From Desulfobacteraceae bacterium (GTDB lineage Bacteria > Desulfobacterota > Desulfobacteria > Desulfobacterales > SURF-7): 5,978 bases of DNA. Position 1 is the stretch's first letter. Each line of letters begins with the position of its first letter. Location: the NCBI GenBank assembly GCA_030619585.1, contig JAUXBD010000110.1, positions 1-5,978 of the forward strand, given 5' to 3'. The position numbers and the translations under genes are program-made. The notes under the pieces were generated by a model. It was not told the DNA's origin and did not search any database. It saw only the letters and a program-made list of their open reading frames with translations. Below, in pieces: positions 1-5,935 of this stretch.

Positions 1-4
1 ATAG

Positions 5-48
5 AATTCCTTCAATTCCTAAATCCCTCAATCCCCTAATTCTTAAAT
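5..48. repeat. Degenerate 8-bp tandem repeat
   Basis: The trinucleotide AAT recurs with an exact 8-base period at positions 14, 22, 30, 38 and 46, and one further copy at 5 is out of phase by one base. The units approximate NAATYCCT: 13-20 is CAATTCCT, 21-28 AAATCCCT, 29-36 CAATCCCC and 37-44 TAATTCTT. The array lies just downstream of the stop codon of the minus-strand EHD-like gene and could extend beyond the left edge of the window. No hairpin or T-run that would act as a terminator is visible here. Its function is unknown. Confidence 0.55.
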
Positions 49-60
49 TTGGCTCATGTG

Positions 61-1404
61 CTATTTTAATGAATAATACATCTGCAGATCATCCTTAATA
101 AATCCTTCTATATCATAAAAATTTCTCTGGTGCTCAAAACTCATTTCTTCAAACCCGGGTTTAGAAAGCAAAGCCAATACATTCTTTTTGACCCTGGACC
201 ATATCTGCACTCTGTATGCATCATTCAAAGAGACCAGATTGTCCACATTTGCCCTGCACTTTTTAAAATAGCGGGGCAACGTCCATTTCCGATACCAAAG
301 CCCTATTAGAATAGAGATGACAGTTACCCCAAGTGCAGGAACAATGAGGTTGTTTATTGAAAACGTCTTTGTTAAAAGGGAAAAGATCAGGGTTTGCCGA
401 GGAAAATCCATGGTATACTGGGAAATAAAATCAAGAAAGAGAAAAGCAGGTAAGCCACAAAAAAATGCTGTTCTGACAGCCCTTTTCAGTAAGCGCTGTC
501 CTCCCCGGTGAAAACCTGTCATGGCTTCCACAACCATCTTTAGTTCATTAATCTTTTTGTCCACATCAAACAAAATATTGTTTATCCTCAGTTCCGGGGC
601 CCCCATTATTTTTTCCTTCAACTTGGTACGCTCATCAATCCAGTCATCCAAATAGCCTATATTCCTCACCACAGTTGTTGAAAATGTAAGATATATTCTG
701 GGGATATCTTTTCGCCCTGTCATCTGTGACAGGTTCCAGCATAAAGTACCATAGGATCGGACCAGGTCCGCGAGATTGTCACATTCATCAATACGGCTCA
801 TCACAAAGACTATTCGATCTTCACTGGCGGTTTCAGGCAGGGTGTTTCTAATAGTTGTATAGGTTTCCTTAATCGTACCTGCCTTATGTGGATCAAACAT
901 CAGCACTACAAGGTCCGCAAGTTTGGCGAAATCGCCGATCACTTCAGGAAAATCATAACCTCGACCTTTTTCCGTCACAGAATCCAGCATGCCCGGACTG
1001 TCAATTATAGCCAGGTTATCAAGAAAGGGTTCATTGAGCAGCTTCATCTTCACATGGGAAATAAACCGCTCGCCATAAGCTTTAAACGATGTAAACGGGA
1101 ATCTTTCATCATTGACCAGAGTGGATCCAGGAATATCATTTTCAGTCTCTTCCGGCTCGGGAGACGTTATAATGGTAAACGAATCATCCGTGGGCGCCTG
1201 ACCTGTTCGTTGTACCTCCTTGCCCAAAAGTTCATTGACAAGTGTGGATTTACCGGAAGAATAATTTCCGATAATGAGCACAACGGGTTTCCACTTTAAA
1301 ACAGCCTCAAGATCCCTTGTATCAAAAAGATATCTCTCAAGTAAGGGGAACAGTTTCTCTCTCACATTGTATTGAATCTCATCTTTAAGCTCTTTTTCAT
1401 CCAT
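61..1404 (-). CDS. EHD-like dynamin-superfamily NTPase, membrane-associated
   Basis: Predicted large nucleotidase of the dynamin superfamily, 447 residues from the ATG at 1404. Seen in the sequence: P-loop GNYSSGKS (46-53), switch I PTDDSF (71-76), DSPG (135-138), RGYDF (148-152), FDPHK (170-174), a G4 position reading SRID (203-206) and YGTLCW (218-223). Family knowledge: eukaryotic EHD ATPases carry PTTDSF, DTPG, RGYDF, FDAHK and NKAD in the same order, so this is closer to EHDs than to ordinary bacterial dynamin-like proteins. There is no EH domain; hydrophobic stretches near 313-328 and 351-371 are likely membrane segments, followed by a charged helical tail. Inference: nucleotide-driven membrane binding or remodelling; bound nucleotide unknown. 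The reading frame also opens at a TTG five codons upstream (1419), but that codon has no ribosome binding site, whereas the ATG has a weak GGAA about nine bases ahead. It has its own promoter. Confidence 0.85.
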   Translation of the reverse strand: MDEKELKDEIQYNVREKLFPLLERYLFDTRDLEAVLKWKPVVLIIGNYSSGKSTLVNELLGKEVQRTGQAPTDDSFTIITSPEPEETENDIPGSTLVNDERFPFTSFKAYGERFISHVKMKLLNEPFLDNLAIIDSPGMLDSVTEKGRGYDFPEVIGDFAKLADLVVLMFDPHKAGTIKETYTTIRNTLPETASEDRIVFVMSRIDECDNLADLVRSYGTLCWNLSQMTGRKDIPRIYLTFSTTVVRNIGYLDDWIDERTKLKEKIMGAPELRINNILFDVDKKINELKMVVEAMTGFHRGGQRLLKRAVRTAFFCGLPAFLFLDFISQYTMDFPRQTLIFSLLTKTFSINNLIVPALGVTVISILIGLWYRKWTLPRYFKKCRANVDNLVSLNDAYRVQIWSRVKKNVLALLSKPGFEEMSFEHQRNFYDIEGFIKDDLQMYYSLK

Positions 1405-1462
1405 GGGTAAGTATTCCAAGATTCTATGGTTTTTTTAATATTCAGACTTTACTTTTCTATAT

Positions 1463-1490
1463 ATTATATATTTTATTGAAAGTCTATCAA
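1463..1490 (-). promoter_or_regulatory. Sigma70-type promoter of the EHD-like gene
   Basis: Read on the minus strand, TTGATA (1485-1490, five of six consensus bases) and TATAAT (1463-1468, perfect) are separated by 16 bases. The predicted transcript would start near 1456 and leave an untranslated leader of about 50 bases before the ATG at 1404. Both candidate start codons lie downstream of it. The surrounding stretch is very AT-rich, so chance matches are possible, but spacing and position both fit. Confidence 0.6.
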
Positions 1491-1514
1491 TACCGACAAG
1501 CCGGAGCAGCTATA

Positions 1515-1742
1515 TCAAAGAAGAAAATCATAAATAGCGTTAAAACAGTTATCAGGCTTCTCAATAAAGGGGAACTGCCCGCTATCTTTGATAATCACCA
1601 ATTTGGATCCATTAATGGCCCCATGCAACTGTTGGGCTGCATGCAATGGTATGGAATCGTAATCACTGTGAATTATCAGCGTGGGAGATGAAATTACGCT
1701 CAATTTTTCAGAAAGATCATAGTGTTTCTGATAACACGCAAT
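1515..1742 (-). pseudogene. Orphan C-terminal fragment of an alpha/beta hydrolase
   Basis: About 75 codons, open from just after the epimerase stop to a TGA at 1515-1517. The translation reads like the last third of an alpha/beta-hydrolase-fold enzyme of the proline-iminopeptidase-like type: YDLSEKL, then PTLIIHSDYDSIP with the strand and acidic-residue loop, a helix HAAQQLHGAI, then KLVIIKDSGQFPFIEKP and a final amphipathic helix to FLL. The catalytic Asp position (the D of YDSIP) is kept. The catalytic His usually found as GHFPF is Gln (codon at 1575-1577, CAG). The nucleophile-serine half is absent: the epimerase gene occupies the space where it should be, and I find no trace of it in the 3297-3597 gap. 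No convincing start codon exists except a TTG at 1703. Most likely a gene remnant; a small expressed protein cannot be excluded. Confidence 0.7.
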
Positions 1743-3296
1743 TTAAACTATCCCTTCAATATCCTTATAGCAGTCTTCAGGGTAGAAATTATCCTCATCT
1801 GTTGCATGGTTCGGGTACCATACCTGGGCGAAAAACGGGTTTTTCTTTGCGATAGCATCATAATTCCATGAAGGGGCCTCACATTCGGGGCACCAGTGAC
1901 CTGCCTTTAGAACAGTATAGGGTTTTGCAGAAAACTCATGTTCAAAAGCGCATCTCCACTTAAGGGTTGTATACATGTTGCCGTCCCACTCGTCTGAAAG
2001 GCACGCGCCCCCCCTGAATTCAGCTACGCCCTGAATATCAGCAAGCTCTAACTGCCCTTTGGATTCATCATAGCCGTGGTCAAGGCGTTTCTTTTGGGCA
2101 TCGTGACTCATTTCCGGCATATCAACATCCCAGTCAGGGATATTTTCATAGGCCTCATAGGAACCATAGAATGCCGAAACCCTCATATCATTTTTATTCT
2201 TTATCCATCCCAGGGTTCCGTCTGCCCGCTCTGCCATCCCCTTAAGTCTTTGATAAGTGGCTTTTTCAACGATCCATTTAAACGGAGGCAGTATTTTATT
2301 TAATTTTGCCACCAGCTTCAGATACAATGGAAAGGCTTTCCACATATCCGACCTGTAAGTTTCCATTGAATCTCCCCAGTTGTGAATATGTTCATCAAGA
2401 ACATGGGTGTCTTCATAGAACTGCATATGGAAATTTCTTAAGGCAAACCACTTGCGCTCGCATATATTGCGGACATCCATTCCCAGCATATCAAAAGCCA
2501 TGTTCAAAAAGTCCAGATAAACAATTCGACATCCGGGCCCGCCGGCCATATTATAAACACGACCCCAGAAGTCAGAGTCATCAGGAATATCAAGGCAGTT
2601 AATCAAACCGCGACCCGCATCCCTGGATGTGTTGTTTTCCATATATGAGTTAATTGGCTGGTGGAACATGATCGGATCCTGGAGACCCATTATATCCGGA
2701 ATCATGATAAAGGTCTGCCTCAGGGATGCCCAGTGTTTTATATTGGATTCTAAAAGAGCACGTTCACCGGCAATTTTTGTGCAGGCATAAAAATCAAAAA
2801 CACTTGGCTTAAGTGGGTCACCCGTTCTCCCCCAATGGATCGGAGGAAGCCTGTCACCTGTTTTTGCAACGGTACCTGTGTAGATAAACTTAATATGCTC
2901 AGCGCCGTTTGGCTGGGCTTCAATTGCTTTTACAATATTTTCTATGCCCGTTGTGTTAACAGCTTTTGCAAGCTCTGGATTACGATCAGCTTCAGGTGAG
3001 ATAAACGCCATGGGGCAAAGACACCAGTCAATCTCTTTGCATGCTTCAAGCACATCATCATAATTTGATGCATCACCCCATACTATTTTGAGGCTATCTC
3101 CCTCAACAACTCTTTTACCTTCAGAATTTGTAATGCCGCTTTGGCTTTCATAAGGTGCAAAAAGTTCTTTATTCTTTGCTGATGGTCTCTGAAGAAGAAC
3201 AATGTTGTATCTGTCTATTTTTTTCCACAAAGTTTTAAAAGCCTGGTAGCCCATTGAGCCTGACCCGCCTGGAAGAAAAATAGTCTCTTTTCCCAT
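1743..3296 (-). CDS. NAD(P)-dependent epimerase/dehydratase-like (extended SDR) protein with C-terminal zinc-finger-like domain
   Basis: A 517-residue Rossmann-fold protein; substrate not recognisable. Seen: dinucleotide-binding GGSGSMG at 10-16 near the N-terminus, acidic WGDASNYDD (73-81), the SDR active-site pair as Tyr170 and Lys174 in FYACTK with YTGT (139-142) at the usual Ser/Thr strand, and GRVYNMAGG (245-253), resembling the extended-SDR substrate-domain strand. This matches NAD-dependent epimerases/dehydratases, usually about 300-350 residues. Roughly 150 extra residues follow. Within them 429-472 reads GG-CLSDEW, WRC, H, then WCPEC, with Cys449, His453, Cys469 and Cys472 spaced like a treble-clef zinc-binding unit. 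Inference: a metal-binding module fused to an oxidoreductase. The ATG start has a good AAGGGA ribosome binding site (3305-3310) about eight bases ahead. The stop TAA is followed in the same frame by the hydrolase remnant. No signal peptide or membrane segment is evident, so probably cytoplasmic. Confidence 0.85.
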   Translation of the reverse strand: MGKETIFLPGGSGSMGYQAFKTLWKKIDRYNIVLLQRPSAKNKELFAPYESQSGITNSEGKRVVEGDSLKIVWGDASNYDDVLEACKEIDWCLCPMAFISPEADRNPELAKAVNTTGIENIVKAIEAQPNGAEHIKFIYTGTVAKTGDRLPPIHWGRTGDPLKPSVFDFYACTKIAGERALLESNIKHWASLRQTFIMIPDIMGLQDPIMFHQPINSYMENNTSRDAGRGLINCLDIPDDSDFWGRVYNMAGGPGCRIVYLDFLNMAFDMLGMDVRNICERKWFALRNFHMQFYEDTHVLDEHIHNWGDSMETYRSDMWKAFPLYLKLVAKLNKILPPFKWIVEKATYQRLKGMAERADGTLGWIKNKNDMRVSAFYGSYEAYENIPDWDVDMPEMSHDAQKKRLDHGYDESKGQLELADIQGVAEFRGGACLSDEWDGNMYTTLKWRCAFEHEFSAKPYTVLKAGHWCPECEAPSWNYDAIAKKNPFFAQVWYPNHATDEDNFYPEDCYKDIEGIV

Positions 3297-3304
3297 TGTT
3301 TAAG

Positions 3305-3310
3305 TCCCTT
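3305..3310 (-). promoter_or_regulatory. Ribosome binding site of the epimerase-like gene
   Basis: On the minus strand the sequence AAGGGA lies eight bases before the ATG at 3296. It is a clear Shine-Dalgarno match and fixes that start. Confidence 0.6.
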
Positions 3311-3377
3311 TTTATTTTCTGTGCAATATATTTAATCTCAAGCTTACGCTTAAATACTTGACCTCACCAAAGATGAA

Positions 3378-3407
3378 TTTATAACCGAAAATGCAATTGT
3401 GTGTCAA
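3378..3407 (-). promoter_or_regulatory. Sigma70-type promoter of the epimerase-like gene
   Basis: On the minus strand a perfect -35 TTGACA (3402-3407) is followed after 18 bases by TATAAA (3378-3383, five of six). Transcription would begin near 3371, giving a leader of roughly 75 bases before the ATG at 3296. It is the best promoter match in the divergent intergenic region. No terminator is visible between this gene and the hydrolase remnant, so the transcript probably runs into the remnant. Confidence 0.65.
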
Positions 3408-3448
3408 CTTGTAATCCATGTACAACAATATTTGTAATATCAATTGTT

Positions 3449-3480
3449 TGACATATACCAGCCCTTTCAAGGTTATATCA
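3449..3480. repeat. Imperfect inverted repeat, possible operator
   Basis: TGACATATACC (3449-3459) and GGTTATATCA (3471-3480) are complementary except for one mismatch and one bulged base, with 11 bases between. GGTTATAT is also echoed ten bases later as GGCTATAT (3481-3488). The left arm overlaps the TTGACA element at 3448-3453. A regulator-binding site or chance AT-rich symmetry would both look like this. Confidence 0.3.
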
Positions 3481-3504
3481 GGCTATATACAATCCTATTT
3501 TCTT

Positions 3505-3533
3505 TTGATATTATCCTTTTTACCGGTTGTATT
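3505..3533 (+). promoter_or_regulatory. Candidate promoter of the thiE-thiL-thiD operon
   Basis: TTGATA (3505-3510) and TGTATT (3528-3533) match five and four of six consensus bases with an ideal 17-base spacer. The start of transcription would be near 3540, about 58 bases before the thiE ATG. A competing candidate uses TACAAT at 3488-3493 with a weak TTTCAA -35 at 3465-3470. Neither is decisive. Confidence 0.3.
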
Positions 3534-3597
3534 ACTTAAGCCGGTCTTTATTGATTAAAAAAATGAATCGAGCCTATTTACGAAAAACCTGACCATT

Positions 3598-4263
3598 ATG
3601 CCTGAAGCTATAGATTACTCCCTGTATCTTATTTCAGACAAAAGATTGTCTAAAGAAAAAACAATCCTTGAGGTTGTTAAAAAGGCTGTGCATGGCGGTG
3701 TAACAATAGTTCAGCTTCGGGAAAAAAGCAGCTCTACAAAAGAGTTTATCCTTCAGGCCCTGTGTGTAAAGGAGTTTCTAAATACCCACAAAATCCCCTT
3801 GATAATAAATGACCGAGTGGATGTGGCCATGGCAGTTCATGCCAACGGAGTACACCTGGGGCAAAACGACATGCCCCTGAAAATGGCAAGAAATATATTA
3901 AAAAACTCCATGATTCTCGGGGCATCGGCACACTCTGTAAGAGAGGCAATTGAAGCTGAAGCCAGTGGCGCTGACTATATTGGAGTTGGCCCGGTATTTC
4001 CAACAACGACCAAAAAAGACACAAACCCTGTGTGCGGACCTGAAGAAGTGCTATCAATTAAAAAGTGTGTTAAAATTCCTGTTGTGGGCATTGGCGGCAT
4101 CAGCAAAGAAAACGCCCACAGGGTTATAAAACACGGCGCAGACGGTATTGCTGTTGTATCAGCCATTGTGGCGGCAAATGATCCTGAAAAAGAGGCCGGG
4201 ATACTAAAATCGATCATCGATAAGGAAAAGACAAAATTAAAACAAAAATATCTGACAGGATAA
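3598..4263 (+). CDS. thiE: Thiamine-phosphate synthase ThiE
   Basis: Cytoplasmic TIM-barrel enzyme that joins hydroxymethylpyrimidine diphosphate to the thiazole phosphate, forming thiamine monophosphate and releasing pyrophosphate. Its 221 residues match the family's usual size of about 210-225. Motifs seen in order: YLISDKRL (10-17), VQLREK (38-43), the pyrimidine- and diphosphate-binding LIINDR (68-73), GVHLGQND (84-91), GASAHS (108-113), GPVFPTTTK (131-139) with the diphosphate-contacting Thr/Lys loop, GIGGI (164-168) for the thiazole phosphate, and GIAVVSAI (183-190). All expected active-site motifs are present, so it should be functional. The ATG at 3598 has no strong ribosome binding site and the frame is open back to a TAA at 3556, but only non-ATG codons lie upstream and homology begins at once. 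First gene of the thi cluster; thiL follows after 44 bases. Confidence 0.95.
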   Translation: MPEAIDYSLYLISDKRLSKEKTILEVVKKAVHGGVTIVQLREKSSSTKEFILQALCVKEFLNTHKIPLIINDRVDVAMAVHANGVHLGQNDMPLKMARNILKNSMILGASAHSVREAIEAEASGADYIGVGPVFPTTTKKDTNPVCGPEEVLSIKKCVKIPVVGIGGISKENAHRVIKHGADGIAVVSAIVAANDPEKEAGILKSIIDKEKTKLKQKYLTG

Positions 4264-4290
4264 CAGGATGCACATGATATGAAAAATAAA

Positions 4291-4300
4291 AAAGGTAGAG
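4291..4300 (+). promoter_or_regulatory. Ribosome binding site of thiL
   Basis: AAAGGTAGAG lies just ahead of the ATG at 4308, with the purine core 7-12 bases away. It is the best Shine-Dalgarno match in the thi cluster and supports this start; thiE and thiD have weak ones. Confidence 0.5.
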
Positions 4301-4307
4301 TATTACA

Positions 4308-5321
4308 ATGACCTTAAAAGAGATCGGCGAATTCGGGCTTATCAACAAACTAAGCCATGGGTGCTTAATACGAAAAGAAAATATTGTCAGAGCCATTGGG
4401 GACGATGCTGCGGCGTTTACTATAGATCCTGGTGAAGTTACCCTTGTAACCACAGATATGCTTATTGAAGAAGTACATTTCAAAAGAGATGCAACCTCCG
4501 GCTTTAATCTTGGTCACAAAGCCCTGGCCGTAAACTTAAGCGACATCGCAGCCATGGGAGGAACAGCAAGGGAATGTTTTGTCAGCATAGGTATCCCTGA
4601 CAGCTGTAACCAGGAATACATTGAAGACCTTTACAAAGGTATAAAAACTTTGGCAGGCGAATTTGGCATCAACATCCTTGGTGGAGACACAACATTTTCC
4701 AGGCACGATCTTATTATTAATATATGTGTTTTGGGAATAGCAAAAAAGGACAAGATCCTTTTTCGCAATACTGCAAGGGTTGGAGATATTGTATTTTCAA
4801 CCGGATTTCTTGGCGACAGCAGGGCGGGTCTTCATCTTATACTAAATAATGAGGGAAAAGGCTCCCATAAATTTCAAAGCCTGATAGACGCTCATATTCT
4901 TCCACGGCCTCAGCTTGGCGAGGGACGTTTTCTGTCTATCCAAAATGGTATCCATGCGGCAATTGACGTAAGTGACGGCCTTGGATCAGATGTCTCACAC
5001 ATTGCGAGCCAAAGCGATAAAGGCGTGCGGCTTGAGGCCTCTAAAATACCAATATCTCAAAACCTTGAATTGTTTTGCAGACAATTTGATTATACACCGT
5101 ATGAATATGCTCTTTCCGGCGGAGAGGATTACACGCTTTTATGTACTGTCCTGCCGGATAAGGCAGATGAAGTTGCACAAAATTTTCAAAAGGAGTTTAA
5201 AAGGCCCCTTTTTCCCATAGGGAAAATAACTAAATCAAAAAATATGGAACTGGTATGTCAGGACGGGAAGATCAAAACCATCACGCCCGAAGGATGGAAT
5301 CATTTTAGGGATGCAAAGTAA
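4308..5321 (+). CDS. thiL: Thiamine-monophosphate kinase ThiL
   Basis: ATP-dependent kinase that converts thiamine monophosphate into the active cofactor thiamine diphosphate, the last step of the bacterial pathway. It belongs to the PurM/SelD-like ATP-binding superfamily and acts in the cytoplasm. The 337 residues are close to the usual 310-330. Motifs seen: GEFGLI (7-12) near the N-terminus, IGDDAA (30-35), TTDMLIEEVHF (48-58), NLSDIAAMGG (76-85), GGDTT (125-129), DVSDGLGSD (220-228), SGGEDY (270-275) and the terminal GWNHF (329-333). The acidic residues of GDD, TTD, SD, GGD and DVSDG are the metal- and phosphate-binding positions of the family, and all are kept. It lies 44 bases after thiE and 14 bases before thiD on the same strand, consistent with one transcript. 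The gene looks complete and functional. Confidence 0.95.
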   Translation: MTLKEIGEFGLINKLSHGCLIRKENIVRAIGDDAAAFTIDPGEVTLVTTDMLIEEVHFKRDATSGFNLGHKALAVNLSDIAAMGGTARECFVSIGIPDSCNQEYIEDLYKGIKTLAGEFGINILGGDTTFSRHDLIINICVLGIAKKDKILFRNTARVGDIVFSTGFLGDSRAGLHLILNNEGKGSHKFQSLIDAHILPRPQLGEGRFLSIQNGIHAAIDVSDGLGSDVSHIASQSDKGVRLEASKIPISQNLELFCRQFDYTPYEYALSGGEDYTLLCTVLPDKADEVAQNFQKEFKRPLFPIGKITKSKNMELVCQDGKIKTITPEGWNHFRDAK

Positions 5322-5335
5322 GATCAGTCACCGCT

Positions 5336-5935
5336 ATGACCGAAAATAAAACATATCACAAAGTCCTGACCATTGCAGGTTCGGACACCTGCGGAGGCGC
5401 CGGAGTACAGGCAGACATAAAAACATTTTCCGCCCTGGGTTGTTACGGCATGTCTGTTATCACAGCGCTTACAGCCCAGAACACAAAAGAAGTTTCCGGG
5501 ATACATGCTGTGCCGCCATCTTTTGTGGAGCTGCAAATAGAGGCTATTTTCAGGGATATGGGCTCAGATTCGGTAAAAATTGGAATGCTCTATTCCAAGG
5601 AACTTATTAAAGCTGTTGCTAAACAACTAAAAAAGCATTCGGCAGGAAATATTGTTCTTGACCCTGTGATGATTGCCCAGAGTGGAAATAAACTCATGGA
5701 GCATGATGCCCTGGAAACTTTAAAGAAACATCTCATACCTGTTTCAACAGTTATAACGCCAAATATTCCAGAGGCCCAGGCCCTTTTGGGCCGCAAAATA
5801 GAAGGGCTTGAGGATATGAAAAAAGCAGCCAAGGAGCTGGCCATATATGGAAGCAAAAGCATCCTGATAAAAGGAGGACATCTTAAAGACATTGACAGTA
5901 CAGACATTTTGTATATACGGAAAGACGATCACTAA
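5336..5935 (+). CDS. thiD: Hydroxymethylpyrimidine/phosphomethylpyrimidine kinase ThiD, interrupted by an in-frame stop
   Basis: Ribokinase-fold enzyme that phosphorylates HMP and then HMP phosphate, supplying the HMP diphosphate used by ThiE. Seen: IAGSDTCGGAG (13-23), QADIKTFSALG (25-35), TALTAQNT (43-50), KIGML (81-85), VLDPVM (107-112), TPNIPEA (141-147), ILIKGGH (176-182) and DILY (190-193). Normal ThiD is about 260-270 residues and needs a C-terminal GTGCT-type anion-hole and catalytic segment; this one stops at 199, before that segment. After the TAA (5933-5935) the same frame runs on as IKIKHPRIKTINNH, matching the family's PRI-T-N-HG stretch that leads into GTGCT, up to the edge of the window. 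As written the product should be inactive; a recent nonsense mutation or a sequencing error is likely. The start ATG lies 14 bases after thiL and has no strong ribosome binding site, suggesting translational coupling. Confidence 0.88.
   Translation: MTENKTYHKVLTIAGSDTCGGAGVQADIKTFSALGCYGMSVITALTAQNTKEVSGIHAVPPSFVELQIEAIFRDMGSDSVKIGMLYSKELIKAVAKQLKKHSAGNIVLDPVMIAQSGNKLMEHDALETLKKHLIPVSTVITPNIPEAQALLGRKIEGLEDMKKAAKELAIYGSKSILIKGGHLKDIDSTDILYIRKDDH

Larger units (their letters stand above)
3297..3597. other. Divergent intergenic region between the epimerase-like gene and thiE
   Basis: This 301-base AT-rich stretch holds no credible coding frame. It contains the minus-strand promoter at 3378-3407, candidate plus-strand promoter elements for thiE (a perfect TTGACA at 3448-3453 without a good -10 at 17 bases, a TACAAT at 3488-3493, and TTGATA with TGTATT at 3505-3533), an imperfect dyad at 3449-3480 and a short ACCGG/CCGGT inverted repeat (3522-3526 and 3541-3545). 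I could not find the conserved segments of a TPP riboswitch, which would have been the expected control element ahead of a thi operon. Confidence 0.6.

Noticed and set aside
886..1299. A 137-codon open frame on the plus strand.
   Set aside because: It lies wholly inside and antisense to the well-supported EHD-like gene, has no recognisable domain, and its composition is that of a reverse-complement shadow.
1425..1438. Run of T on the plus strand as a terminator.
   Set aside because: No GC-rich hairpin precedes it and no plus-strand gene ends there.
1743..1745. Two TAA stops in the window (epimerase and thiD) followed by in-frame homologous coding, hinting at stop-codon recoding.
   Set aside because: thiE and thiL also end in TAA at their normal family lengths, with nothing homologous beyond. 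The hydrolase piece lacks its N-terminal part, so it fits a remnant; being in frame happens one time in three by chance.
3522..3545. ACCGG/CCGGT inverted repeat as a transcription terminator or attenuator.
   Set aside because: The stem is only five base pairs with a 14-base loop and no proper T-run follows on either strand.
3583..3600. The AACCTGA stretch just before thiE as part of a TPP riboswitch.
   Set aside because: Only a short chance match; the other conserved THI-element segments are missing and the position, touching the start codon, is wrong.
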